Assembly: GCF_000004195.4 (NCBI RefSeq)
Contig: NC_030677.2
Location: forward strand, 104,506,329 to 104,570,328
Direction of reading: 5' to 3'
Origin: Xenopus tropicalis
Lineage: Eukaryota > Chordata > Amphibia > Anura > Pipidae
DNA: 64,000 bases
In this document: positions 13,001 to 21,001 of the stretch, piece by piece
How positions within the stretch are numbered: the first letter of the stretch is position 1
How the letters are laid out: each line of letters begins with the position of its first letter
Program-made: the position numbers and the translations under genes
Notes under the pieces: generated by a model
Seen by the model: only the letters and a program-made list of their open reading frames with translations
Databases searched by the model: none
Told to the model about the DNA's origin: nothing

Positions 13001-13255
13001 AATCAGATTTTTATCACTTGCTTGGAGAAATACTTATTTGGTTACAGTTGTAATTATACTAGGGCCTTGTAAAGGAATGCTGAAAGCATATATATGGCTG
13101 CCATACATATATAAAGTATATATAGTTTTATTTCTTGTAAATTTGCTATGATTATCTCTGCCCAACAGGTACTGGCAGCTATTGGTGACGGGTTACTGAT
13201 GACTAGGAATCCATTCCAAGATTTTCGAATTCTTGATTCCGCAACTTTTACCTAA
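1013..13255 (+). CDS. Tetraspanin, 3' part (five exons; 5' exons outside window)
   Basis: This is a four-pass membrane protein of the tetraspanin family, which organises membrane microdomains and partner receptors. Visible exons are 1013-1087, 4805-4894, 11498-11644, 12317-12400 and 13169-13255. All have AG/GT borders and stay in one frame, giving 160 residues and a TAA stop. They encode TM3 (FMYFVVIVLCLEA...), the large extracellular loop with the diagnostic LRCCGLHNYTDW, a second Cys pair (PKTCC), a single Cys and the GC before TM4. TM4 is followed by a short tail ending DSATFT. The 75-bp TM3 exon and 84-bp exon before TM4 are classic tetraspanin exon sizes. Family length is about 230-250 residues, so TM1, the small loop and TM2 lie left of the window. 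The loop resembles the TSPAN3/6/7/16 group. Linkage to elavl1 makes TSPAN16 (human 19p13.2, near ELAVL1) a candidate orthologue, but I cannot assign it, so no symbol is given. Confidence 0.88.
1264..1572. repeat. CAGGTATGGGA-type MITE, degraded copy
   Basis: It has the internal signature of the family seen complete at 59681-59960: ttctgaattacggaaaggc, acttgatcccaact, aatccttactgg, cctattgggtt and ttatccggaaaacccc. It ends in a mutated terminus, acatacctg. The left terminus is lost. Confidence 0.6.
1573..3470. other. Intron stretch with no recognisable feature
   Basis: AT-rich tetraspanin intron. Only short chance ORFs and homopolymers (for example a G run near 3285) are seen. I recognise no exon, RNA gene or terminal inverted repeat. 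Confidence 0.4.
3474..3952. mobile_element. Harbinger-like palindromic MITE, copy 1
   Basis: The terminal inverted repeat GGGGCTGATTTACTAAtCCAC faces a right end reading GTGGATTAGTAAATGTGCCCC. It is flanked by TAA on both sides (3471-3473 and 3953-3955). A 3-bp TWA duplication is the PIF/Harbinger signature. The interior is rich in CGTA/TTCG motifs and largely self-complementary. No transposase is encoded. Confidence 0.72.
4114..4572. mobile_element. Harbinger-like palindromic MITE, copy 2
   Basis: Same ends as the element at 3474-3952, in the same intron and 160 bp away. TAA stands at 4111-4113, with TAT on the right. Almost the whole 459 bp folds on itself around the centre near 4335-4350, where acttacgcgaaaaatgcgca meets its complement. 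Overlapping ORFs on both strands are consequences of this symmetry. Confidence 0.72.
4805..4894 (+). CDS. Tetraspanin exon: start of large extracellular loop
   Basis: A long T tract and cattcag precede it, and the donor is AAAGAG|gtaact. It encodes 30 residues, MDFELKPMLEAF... to KIQKE, the helical region A/B before the CCG motif. The ATG at its first codon is internal to the protein and not a start. The 3.7-kb intron upstream holds the two Harbinger-like palindromic MITEs. Confidence 0.82.
4895..5500. other. Intron with a TTAA-MITE relic at about 5160-5345
   Basis: Mostly unremarkable AT-rich intron. From about 5160 to 5345 the sequence (aaattggccagatatctaccagacagg and similar) matches the inside of the GGTGGCCATAC-type MITE complete at 28579-28919, but no termini remain. 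Confidence 0.4.
5505..5845. mobile_element. TTAA-target MITE (GGTGGCCATACAC ends)
   Basis: TTAA sits on both sides (5501-5504, 5846-5849). The left end GCTGGCCATACACGTG and the right end GTGCGTGTATGGCCACC are inverted. The interior is strongly palindromic, with several CGTACGA and GCCGAT hairpins. TTAA duplications occur in piggyBac and Kolobok/T2 elements; the superfamily is not decided here. Confidence 0.72.
6072..6359. mobile_element. TTAA-target MITE (AGGAAAAGTAACAC ends)
   Basis: TTAA at 6068-6071 and 6360-6363 flanks exact inverted ends AGGAAAAGTAACAC and GTGTTACTTTTCCT. The ends resemble the TTAAAGGRR consensus I recall for Xenopus T2-family MITEs. The interior includes a short hairpin at about 6242-6290 (gcctagccttccttc against gaaggaaggagtcagactaggc). 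Confidence 0.72.
6396..6868. mobile_element. TTAA-target MITE (AGGAGAATGCAAGTC family)
   Basis: TTAA at 6392-6395 and 6869-6872 flanks ends AGGAGAATGC... and ...CATTGTCCT. A second partial copy in reverse orientation lies at about 29290-29605, sharing gtgtggcgtttttactaaac and the gagatggctgcctgttctag block on the opposite strand. It sits only 29 bp from the preceding MITE. Confidence 0.66.
7472..7773. mobile_element. T2-family MITE inserted in the PLE
   Basis: TTAA at 7468-7471 and 7774-7777 flanks it. The right end reads AAAGCCTTTCCTTCTCC-type sequence and the left AGAGCAAGAAAAGGC. Removing it and one TTAA restores a continuous PLE reading frame, which proves the insertion. The interior matches, in reverse, the two halves of the T2 copy at 16085-17713. 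Confidence 0.8.
8001..8180 (+). repeat. In-frame 90-bp tandem duplication within the PLE endonuclease
   Basis: The block beginning cccaaaccataagaagag occurs at 8003 and again at 8093, exactly 90 bp apart, with few differences (one changes Val-Tyr to Met-Asp). Ninety bp is 30 codons, so the GIY-YIG motif region is repeated in frame. Confidence 0.85.
8701..9414. other. Intron stretch with nothing recognised
   Basis: AT-rich tetraspanin intron between the Penelope remnant and the next MITE. No exon, RNA gene or bounded repeat is seen. Confidence 0.4.
9419..9740. mobile_element. TTAA-target MITE (AGGGGCTCTAAAC end)
   Basis: TTAA at 9415-9418 and 9741-9744. Left arm (agcacttttgcagtttac) and right arm (tttgtaaaagtgctcag) are inverted, and the outermost bases AGGGG and CCACCT are a degraded terminal repeat. 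Confidence 0.58.
9773..10338. mobile_element. hAT-type nonautonomous element with 8-bp duplication
   Basis: The left end CAGGGCCACTATCAAGGGG and right end CTTCTGATGGCGGCTCTG are inverted. The flanks ttctgagg (9765-9772) and ttttgagg (10339-10346) are an 8-bp duplication with one change. The interior repeats a ctccactgacccc-type module three times. No transposase is seen. Confidence 0.68.
10347..11497. other. Intron stretch with nothing recognised
   Basis: This is tetraspanin intron. A chance ORF at 10656-11063 does not resemble any protein family I know and begins in a poly(A) run. I see no terminal repeats. Confidence 0.4.
11498..11644 (+). CDS. Tetraspanin exon: CCG motif and variable loop
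   Basis: The acceptor is tttttctaaag and the donor CAAGAG|gtaatg. The 49 codons carry LRCCGLHNYTDW, then PKTCCNETYTTC. There are several N-glycosylation sequons (NYT, NFT, NET, NTT). The paired Cys residues form the disulfides that define the family. Confidence 0.9.
11645..13168. other. Last two tetraspanin introns; possible MITE relic at about 12556-12965
   Basis: The two introns flank the 84-bp exon at 12317-12400. From 12556 the sequence (aaagggaaagttcatcc) resembles one terminus of the AAAGGGGAAGTTCAC family seen complete at 47789-48230, but no matching right end is clear. Homopolymers occur near 11880, 12148-12162 and 12301. Confidence 0.35.
12317..12400 (+). CDS. Tetraspanin exon: last loop Cys and TM4
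   Basis: It follows a polypyrimidine tract and ttacag, and the donor is GCACAG|gtaaag. It is 84 bp, beginning GCFDKLHHRL and leading into TM4 (FWSCIAVLIAQ). GC before a Lys/Leu-rich helix is the standard end of the tetraspanin large loop. Confidence 0.88.
13169..13255 (+). CDS. Tetraspanin terminal exon with stop
   Basis: The acceptor is gcccaacag. It encodes 28 residues, VLAAIGDGLLMTRNPFQDF... to DSATFT, then TAA at 13253-13255. It finishes TM4 and gives a cytosolic tail. A TTAA MITE starts about 200 bp downstream. The first AATAAA seen after the stop (13822-13827) lies just beyond that MITE and may or may not be the real poly(A) signal. Confidence 0.85.
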   Translation, partial: VLAAIGDGLLMTRNPFQDFRILDSATFT

Positions 13256-13452
13256 TACTGAAACATGGTCATTTTTTCTGTTTCTGTCTCTTAAGTTTGT
13301 TAAATATATTTTATTTAATTAACCCTTTTGTAAAGTATTTTCTACTGTTTTTCATTTGGCATTTTGTGGAGGTACAAAATGGACCATTTTAAATGTTTAT
13401 AAATATATTTTAATTGAAATGGTTAGTGGTGAAAACTAAAGCATAGCTTTAA

Positions 13453-13815
13453 AGTGATACTGACACCAGAAATCAAACCTTTTTTTATAACATTGTCATA
13501 ACATTGCCTTTGCATGCTATTTATAATTTTGCCATAAAAGTATTTGTCCAAGCTTTTGCATTCCCTATCTGTCCCCCATGTTCCTCTATGAGGGGGCGGC
13601 CATATTTGTCCAGCAGGAGGCCGTTAGCATTAGAAGCTGTAACTGTCAGGCTGAGAAGGGACAGTCAGGCTGGCAAAACAGTCAGGTTTCGGGATTTCAA
13701 GTAACAATTACTTACAAAAGCAGCCCTATCCGTAAAAAATGATCAACACGACCTATAGGCAACTTTTTATGTAGATTCATATTTTAAAAAGTTGTTTTTT
13801 CGTGTCAGTATCACT
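13453..13815. mobile_element. TTAA-target MITE (AGTGATACTGACAC ends)
   Basis: TTAA at 13449-13452 and 13816-13819 flanks perfect inverted ends AGTGATACTGACAC and GTGTCAGTATCACT. It lies about 200 bp past the tetraspanin stop codon, so it may be part of that gene's 3'UTR. Confidence 0.75.
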
Positions 13816-14051
13816 TTAAACAATAAAGGGTAATGGTCTAGGAGTACACTTTTTAAACATCATGCTTTTGCAAATATTTCTCCAGTGTTCCTAAACCTAG
13901 AGAATATTATGGGTATTTTTTTCTCCCCCACATAATTTTCCAGCTGACATTTTGTAGCTGTAATTAGAGCATGTAGGCCATTTATACTACAGTGGGGGGT
14001 TTTTTTGGAACAAAAGTAGGAGCTTTGGAAAACTTGCCTATGCTCTAGTAC

Positions 14052-14321
14052 AGTGATCCACAACCAGTAGCTCTTGAACATGTTTCTTACCATCCCCTTT
14101 GATGTTGCTCCCAGTGACCTTAAAGTAGGTGCCCATTTTTACATTTGTGGATTGAAGGCAAGTTTTGGAAGTGCAGAGATGCAGTTTTATTCCAAGCAGA
14201 GCCTCCTGCAGTCCACATAGGGCTACCAAATACCCAATCACAACCCTTATTTGGTATCCCCAAATAACCTTTTTTCATGTTTGTGTGGCTCACAAGTAAA
14301 AAAGTTTGGTGATCCCTGCTT
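14052..14321. mobile_element. hAT MITE, CAGTGATCCCCAACC family, copy 1
   Basis: Ends CAGTGATCCACAACC and GGTGATCCCTG. The flanks ctctagta and ctttagta are a one-mismatch 8-bp duplication. The interior (gatgttgctcccagtgacc, gtccacatagggctacc) is shared with copies at about 19994-20268, 20414-20725 and 44074-44355. Confidence 0.7.
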
Positions 14322-15399
14322 TAGTATCTCTTTTGTGCTGATGATACATGCACAAGAAGATGGGTTTGGTTTGCCCCACCATCTGAATAATATTTTTTAG
14401 GATTTCCTAAAATAGAAAATACCTTACTTTACTCGACTGGAAGCATGCTTCAACTTTATTTCATAAACAGGTGTATGCTGTTCTATATTTATAGGGGCAC
14501 GTGCAACCTCAGATCAGGCAAAGAGTTAATACATCTTTTATAACATGCACTTACAAGACACTGCATGTGGGACCAAATAAAAATAGTTACCACTCCACCT
14601 GCAACTAGTAAATGTTTAAAGTTCTTTAGATGGGTAAATCCTGTAGAGTTTGTTTTTTTTGTATCTTATTTGAGGAATCATGTTCCAAATATAAACATAA
14701 AATATTTATTTTAAGTACAAGTCATTGTTGAGGCAACAATGTGATAGTTGGGGGGGAAAATAATCGGCAGAGGAGTGGCAGTGAAAAGATCTGACACTGC
14801 TTTCATGAGAAGGTGTGGCAGTTGGAAGCAGGATTAATACTCATTGGTATAAGACCAATTTGCCTGAACATATAGATACTGTACATAGGGCCATATACAG
14901 CATGGCCCTCATTTTATTTTTCCATTCCTTTTGGCTCCTCTACACTTTCTCATCTTACAATGCACCATACACTGGCAGACCATGCAAACATGTTAATCTT
15001 CTTCCCAAATAGCCACCTAAGGTGTGTAATATCAGGCTAATTTGATCATTTGGCCCTAAATGGTTGTTATAGGGACTGTCTGATCAAGGACCAAGATTAA
15101 TTGTTTGGATAGCAGTGGGTTAAGTGATTCTGCTGTGTTGTACTGGTAAAGTAGTCAGAAAAGCCTAGTAACTTCTGGTACATTAATATAACATGGCAGG
15201 TAAACTTGTGTGAAAAGAGGAACAGGATAAAGAATCATAGACAAATGGCAAATAGTAGGAATACCCTTAACCAAGATGTCCACACAAGCAGAGGTTACTA
15301 CTTCCTCCCTTTTAAGCAAAAAGTAGATCTCAACAATAAGGTTATAATAACAATACCAAACAAACAAACAAACAACTATATTTCTGAAAGATTTTAAGG
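14322..15399. other. Intergenic stretch, MITE relic and (CAAA)n
   Basis: No gene is seen. About 15010-15095 (ccacctaaggtgtgtaatatcaggctaatttgatca-like sequence) is a relic of the GGTGGCCATAC MITE. A short CAAA repeat stands at 15357-15375. The left edge of the gypsy element is not clear and may extend into this part. Confidence 0.4.
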
Positions 15400-15419
15400 C
15401 TGGAAATGTCTATAGTAGG

Positions 15420-15940
15420 CAATTATTCCAATAATTAAACAGAAAGTGCCACAGTCACTGGCAACAAATTTTCATTCAAGCTTTCCTAATTGTTTGAACA
15501 GCCCCTTCAGCTGCACTATTTGAAGCTGTGTGATAAAGTTGGGTAAATTTGTGCCTGATACCATTTTGTTTCAAAAAGTAATGGAATTACTGGAATGTGA
15601 ATTGGGGTCCAATATCAGAAACCAAATCGTTTGGCAAACCATAGGATGCAAACATCTTACGCAACAAAGCAATAGTTTTCTTGCTTGTACTCATTTTAGT
15701 GGGTAGCACCTCCAACCACTTCAAACATCTGTCTTTAACCACTAGGAATGTTTGCTAATTTATTTCAGCATAGTCAACATGGATTCTTTCCCATGGTGAT
15801 GTAGCCCATGTCCATGGGTGAAGTGGTGCAGTGACTGGCTCATTTTGTACAGAAGCACAAGCAGCACACTGACTTACAAACATTTCTATAGCCTCATATA
15901 GACCTGCCCACCATAGGTAACCACAAGCTCGTGCTTTCAT
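15420..15940 (-). pseudogene. Gypsy integrase fragment
   Basis: A - strand reading gives the end of the zinc-binding domain (VSQCAACASVQNEP), the first catalytic Asp in RIHVDYAE, the second in SDIGPQF and a Glu in the expected position, interrupted by stops. It would have joined cDNA to the genome; it is now non-functional. Confidence 0.7.
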
Positions 15941-16298
15941 CCTGTTTACACCTGAATGGCCCTCATGGAGTTAATGCAAGAGCCTCTTTTTGCCTGTTTT
16001 TGTGGGGTATGACAACCCATATCCCCCATAGTAAGCAACCTTGACTTATGGAAAGCTTGTTTCTCTTTTCAAAATGTGGCTTAAAGGAGAAGGAAAGGCT
16101 AGTAAAGAGTTAATCTCAAGCTTCAGGCATACCTTCAGTTGTCTCAATAGTGCCCTTAAGTCTCCCCATATTTCACCTGTTCAGAAGATCTGAAGCCAAA
16201 CACTGAGGAAAAACGCTGAGCTGTTTAAAGAGGATTCCCATAATGCATCGCTCCTCCCTTGACTGTAGGACCGGGGACATTGTAGGCAGCACATGCGC

Positions 16299-17372
16299 TT
16301 TGCAGTTTTCAGTGTAACAAGCAAAATTGCAGATGACACAAAACTCTGCAGACCAGTCAATTCTATCCAGGATGTGACATCCCTGCAGCAGGATCTTGAC
16401 CAACTGGCAATCTGGGCAGCTAAGTGGCAGATGAGATTTAATGTGGATAAATGTAAGGTCATGCACCTGGGATGTAAAAACATGCAAGCCCCGTATACCC
16501 TTAATGGGATTGCACTAGGCAAATCCCTAATGGAGAAGGACCTTGGAGTCCTTGTAGATAATAAACTTGGCTGTAGCAAGCAATGCCAGGCAGCAGCTGC
16601 AAGGGCAAACAAGGTTTTGAGCTGTATTAAAAGGGGTATAGATTCACGGGAGGAGGGGGTTATTCTTCCCCTTTACAGAGCGCTGGTAAGGCCCCATCTA
16701 GAATATGCTGTTCAGTTTTGGTCTCCAGTGCTCAAACGGGACATTACTGAGTTAGAGAGGGTCCAGAGAAGGGCAACTAAGCTGGTAAAGGGTATGGAAA
16801 GTCTCAGTTATGAAGAAAGACTGGCCAAGTTGGGGCTGTTTACACTGGAGAAGAGGCGCTTAAGAGGTGACATGATAACTATGTATAAATATATAAAGGG
16901 ATCATATAATAACCTTTCTAATGTTTTATTTACCAGTAGGTCCTTCCAACGGACACGAGGGCACCCACTCCGTTTAGAAGAAGGGAGGTTCCATTTAAAC
17001 ATTCGGAAAGGATTTTTTACAGTGAGAGCTGTGAAGTTCTGGAATTCCCTCCCCGAATCAGTCGTGCTGGCTGATACATTATATAACTTTAAGAAGGGGC
17101 TGGATGGATTCTTAGCAAGTGAGGGAATACAGGGTTATGGGAGATAGCTCTTAGTACTAGTTGATCCAGGGACTGGTCCGATTGCCATCTTGGAGTCAGG
17201 AAGGAATTTTTTCCCCTCTGCGGCAAATTAGAGAGGCTTCAGATGGGGGTTTTTTGCCTTCCTCTGGATCAACTAGTAGTTAGGCAGGTTATATATAGGC
17301 ATTATGGTTGAACTTGATGGACGTATGTCTTTTTTCAACCCAACTTACTATGTTACTATGTTACTATGTTAC
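16299..17372 (+). mobile_element. CR1/L2-clade LINE 3' end inserted in the T2 MITE
   Basis: A 5'-truncated non-LTR retrotransposon. The open frame to 17147 covers the RT C-terminal half: SKIADDTKL (the catalytic A-x-DD box in its FADDT-like form), QMRFNVDKCKVMHLG, KDLGVLVDNKL, RPHLEYAVQFW and ELERVQRRATKLV. About 220 bp of 3'UTR follow (tggttgaacttgatggacg), then a tail of TTACTATG repeats. Tails of short repeats rather than poly(A) are typical of CR1/L2. The frame is free of stops for about 280 codons, so this copy is fairly young. Confidence 0.85.
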
Positions 17373-17620
17373 AAGCAGGCGCGCTCCCCCCTCCCCTACA
17401 CAGAATGAGGAGCGATCAGAGCGAAGAACAGGCGAGAGCTGTGGGGAGCGGGGTTTGAGAGTGTGGCGTTGCGGGTTGGGGGTGCTCGGTCGCGAGCGTG
17501 GTGTATTTTGGTTGTGCAGGGACGATGCTGGGGGAGCCGGGGGTGAAATTCCAACATGGCGGCCACTGCAGGGTGAAAAGAGAGGAAAGTTTGAAGGCAC
17601 ATTTTGGGACAAGGGAGGGT
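17373..17620. repeat. CpG-rich segment inside the T2 MITE
   Basis: This part of the right half of the MITE is unusually GC- and CpG-rich (gcgcgctcc, ggtcgcgagcgtgg) and includes aacatggcggcc, a YY1-like motif. It is absent from the T2 copy at 7472-7773. It may be internal sequence of a longer T2 subtype or captured DNA. Confidence 0.45.
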
Positions 17621-17717
17621 TATTTAAAAAAAAAAAAAAAAATTGCCGATCTGCTACAGGCAAGGGGGCTCAACAATATATTAAGGCCTTTGGTAGAAGC
17701 CTTTCCTTGCTCTTAAA

Positions 17718-18433
17718 GCATTTTGTCAGAGCTGTAGCTGGGCCAACCTTTGGAAATATAATATCACATGCTAAACTTAGAGGTTTACTAGGGTCATAGA
17801 TATAGCTAGCCTCTTGCTGTTGGTTTGCATCCTGAAATGCTTTTTTTTTTTTTTTTTTACATTCAGAAGTCCATTTGGTATCTTTCTGCAAAAATGTAAA
17901 GGTTGCAGCAATGTGGACAGGTTGAAAAAAAAACCTTCCATAGTAATTTAGCAGTCCTAGGAAAGAGCGCAGTTCAGACACATTTGGGTGAAGACCTAAT
18001 GCATCTATACAGTATCCTAAGTATTTTGATAACACCCTATCTAACAGTTCACTGCAACACATGAACCTGTAATTTAAAATGTCATCAAGAAAACAGACCA
18101 CATGATCTATTCCTTGGAGAATCTAATCCATAGAGTGTTGAAAGATTGCTGGTGTTGTTTATACTCTAAAGGGTAATTGCTGGTATTGGAACCAACCCTT
18201 ATGTATGTTGATGGTAAGATATGGTTTTAAATCAGGGTCCAGTTCTAACTGTTGATAGTGATTTGATAAATCAATTTTACAAAGTATTTGCCTCCAGCAA
18301 GCGTTACAAACAAGTCTTCTGCATTTGGTAGTGGGTAGGGTACTGGTTGCACACAGTGATTGACAGTGACCTTGTGCCTACTAGTTCTTTCTTTACAGGT
18401 TATTTTAAAGCATGTGGCATGTCCTAAAATCAC
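17718..18433 (-). pseudogene. Gypsy reverse transcriptase / RNase H fragment
   Basis: The - strand gives PLPNAEDLFVTLAGGKYF (RT palm) and LRSFLGLLNYYGRF (thumb/connection), then a weak RNase H start (YDPSKPLSLACD). The YxDD region is disrupted. A poly(A) insertion near 17841-17859 breaks the frame. Confidence 0.68.
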
Positions 18434-18450
18434 ATTTTGATAAATCTGCC

Positions 18451-19370
18451 CTTTATTTCACAAAATTGAGTACTGTTGGTACTATACTTTCACAAAGAGG
18501 AAATGACAATAGTGGAATATCTGAATTTAACTTCAAATGGAAGATGAGGCTGCACTTATAAAGCGGCATTTATCAACTTTCTGATTTTAGTGGTTTTATT
18601 TCCCCTACAACTATGTAGAATCATTCCAAATATATGGTGTTACTGTTTCCTTAAGTATTTCGTGAAATTAGTATAATCCATGATTTTTGAAAACGAAAAA
18701 AATACTAATGTTAGAAAATGGCATTGTTGACATTGTTTCATAGAAATATACTATACATTTTTAGAACTGAGCCCTGCTCAGGAAGCTGGCAGTTAGGTCA
18801 CGGACGGGGAAGGTGAGCAGGAGAGCTCAACCCGAACTTGTTGGCGACATGCAAGTTATGTGCTGAGGTTGGCTGGAACCTGCCAGACCCACGGGTATTG
18901 GGCCAGCCTGCACAACACTTTTGTGTTCTAACAGGAACTTGCTTGGAGGACATTTCCAACTTTCAGCTTCCTGGTGTAATTCACTGTTGTTGTTCATTTG
19001 GGTTTTATATAAAAGTATGAACAAGATAAAACATATTATATTGGAATTTCTTTTATACACTTGAAATCTTTGGTATTACTGTTCCTTTAATGCGCTCAGA
19101 CATCTTTCTATGCAAGTGCAATATTTTATTGTACTTCTTATGATGATAACAATAAGTATGTATCTGTGTGGACCATCACAAAAAATCTGACATATTGCAT
19201 ATTTTTTTTTCCTTCTTTCTACAACCTTTGGCACTGATCATTTATACCAAAATTGTTTTTTATTTTTATAAAAGTGCTTACAAATATTTGACTACAAGTG
19301 TCTCAGAAGGAATACTAAAGAAGAGGCTTAATCATTGTGGATTGGGTACGAATATTCTAGTGATAAAGAA
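18451..19370. other. Intergenic stretch with nothing recognised
   Basis: AT-rich DNA between the gypsy remnant and a possible LTR. A GC-richer island at about 18770-18920 has no recognised coding content. Confidence 0.35.
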
Positions 19371-19376
19371 TACATT

Positions 19377-19707
19377 CTGTGTGTGCAGATTCACCCACAG
19401 AGCCCCTCTAAATCGGATGAATTCTGTTCTCAAGCTAGCCTTAGTTACGTCAACTATAGCCTTGAAGACAGAACCACCTATTTCTGTGCTACTAACTGAT
19501 ATTTCTATGCCCGTACACTGGTAGACTGGTAACGCCTATGCTCATACATTTCTCATGCCATACAGTTTGTTACTGTCACAAAGTCTATATAAACCCTGTG
19601 CTGTCTTTGTTCTGTAGTTCTATCTTTTGCTCAGAACCCACGTACAGGTCTAATAAACCTTACCTATTTACCTAAAATGACTATCGGTTTCTGATATTTC
19701 CATAACA
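19377..19707 (+). mobile_element. Possible solo LTR
   Basis: A TATA box (gtctatataaaccc, near 19585) is followed about 70 bp later by a poly(A) signal (taataaacc, near 19651), and the block ends in CA (ttccataaca). This promoter-plus-poly(A) layout is that of an LTR on the + strand. No target duplication or partner LTR was found, and limits are approximate. Confidence 0.35.
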
Positions 19708-19993
19708 CTAAGCACCCTCAGTGATTATAATTTCCAACTTTGCTGGTGCTCCTCTTTGCTAAAAAAAAATGCCCCAGCCCAGGGTTTTACTATAGGAAAA
19801 GCCACAATGCTGTGGCTCTCCCTACAATATTCGCTGAGATCTTTACTGCTGCTCTCTTGGTTGTCATATAGTTTTAATTTTGTTGTATTGTGAATGTGCA
19901 ATGTGTAGGGCAGCACTTACGATTAATTAAGATGCAAGGTACTTTGGTACTTCCTATTATAGTACCCACATCTTGCAGCCTAGAGTGTTCTCC

Positions 19994-20268
19994 AACACGT
20001 TGCTCACCAACCCCTTGGATGTTGCTCCCAGTGGCCACAAATTAGGTGCTCATTTTTGAATTTCTGGTTAGGAGGCAATTTTTGGTTGCATAAAAACCAA
20101 GTATAATGCTAAACAGAGCCTTTTGTAGGCTGCCAGTCCACATAGGGGCTATTAAGTAGCCAATTAAAGCTCTTACTTCTACCCATAGGAACATTTTTCA
20201 TGCTTGTGTTGCTCCCCAACACCATCTCCATTTAAATGTAGCTCATAGGTATAAAAGATTGGGCATCC
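19994..20268. repeat. hAT MITE relic, CAGTGATCCCCAACC family
   Basis: It shares aacacgttgctcaccaacc, gatgttgctcccagtggcc, tccacataggggct and aaagattgggcatcc with the complete copies, but the termini are eroded. Confidence 0.6.
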
Positions 20269-20413
20269 ATGTTAGAGAGTTTTTGCAAAGTATGGGCTGC
20301 ATCTTCCTTAGTTGCCCTGCACATGAATGATTCACCAGAATGGAATGTGGGCAAAAATGCCAATGCCAATGCGTAAGAGCCCTTAGGATTTACTTGTCCT
20401 TGAGATATTAGGG

Positions 20414-20725
20414 CAGGGATCCCCAACCTTTTTTTTTTTTTTTACTGTGAGCCACACTCAAATTTAAAGAGTTGAGTAGCAACACAAGCATAAAAGTTCA
20501 TGGAGGTGCCAAATAATGGCTTATATTGGCTATTTGGTAGCTGTTATGTGGACTGGCAACCTACAGCAGGCTCTGTTTGGCAGAACACCTGGTTATATTG
20601 CAACGATAACTTGCCTTCAGTCCAGGAATTAAAAAATAAGCACCTACTTTAAGACCACTGGGAGCAACATCAAAGGGGCTGGGGAGCAACATGTTGCTTA
20701 CGAACCACTGATTGGGGGATCACTG
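20414..20725. mobile_element. hAT MITE with perfect 8-bp duplication
   Basis: The left end CAGGGATCCCCAACC and right end ATTGGGGGATCACTG are inverted. Identical flanks tattaggg (20406-20413 and 20726-20733) are an intact 8-bp hAT target duplication. The 312-bp length and shared interior put it in the same family as 14052-14321 and 44074-44355, in the opposite orientation. Confidence 0.82.
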
Positions 20726-20740
20726 TATTAGGGTATTTAT

Positions 20741-21001
20741 AGAGCTGTCAACTTTCTTGAATTCAGCACAGGGGAGTCCATGGCTCACGCCAGTGGGCCA
20801 ACGAAAATTTATGGTACCCGGAAGTGGCGCATGCTGCACAAATGCTTCTGTTCACATCACCGCTTCAGTACTGCATATGCATGCGCAGAATTTGATGTGA
20901 AGTTTGGGGGATTGCAAAAAAAGTGGGGAGAATGCAACAGGAGACCAGAGCACAAAGGAAAAAGTGGATAACTCCCACAAAATAGGGGGCTTGACAGCTC
21001 T
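20741..21001. mobile_element. MITE with AGAGCTGTCAA ends
   Basis: The left end agagctgtcaac and right end ttgacagctctg are inverted. It starts 15 bp after the preceding hAT element. The interior is GC-richer than the surroundings. The target duplication is not clear, so a hAT origin is a guess. Confidence 0.55.

Larger units (their letters stand above)
16085..17713. mobile_element. T2-family MITE inserted in the gypsy element
   Basis: TTAA at 16081-16084 and 17714-17717. The left end AGGAGAAGGAAAGGCTAGTAA is inverted relative to the right end GCCTTTCCTTGCTC. The left half (16085 to about 16298) and the right tail (about 17640-17713) match the 302-bp T2 copy at 7472-7773 on the opposite strand. 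Here a LINE occupies the middle. Confidence 0.75.
15400..18450 (-). mobile_element. Ty3/gypsy retrotransposon remnant (- strand), host of nested insertions
   Basis: Read on the - strand, pol pieces appear in the expected order. Reverse transcriptase is at 18433-18245 (PYPLPNAEDLFVTLAGGKYF). The RT/RNase H junction is at about 18100-17718 (LRSFLGLLNYYGRF), and the integrase at about 15940-15420. The integrase has the zinc-binding Cys pair and an HPWTWA...PWERIHVDYAE core, then SDIGPQF with its Asp and a Glu in the AAEGAVQT block. It resembles K02A2.6-type gypsy elements of vertebrates. Stops and frameshifts are frequent, no LTR is evident, and a 1.6-kb insertion divides it. Outer limits are approximate. 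Confidence 0.72.

Noticed and set aside
16293..17147. 284-codon ORF as a host gene
   Set aside because: It is the reverse transcriptase end of a CR1/L2 LINE, with a truncated 5' end and a repeat tail.
17308..17799. 163-codon ORF crossing the LINE tail, MITE and gypsy
   Set aside because: It spans three different elements and a poly(A) run, so it cannot be a single gene.
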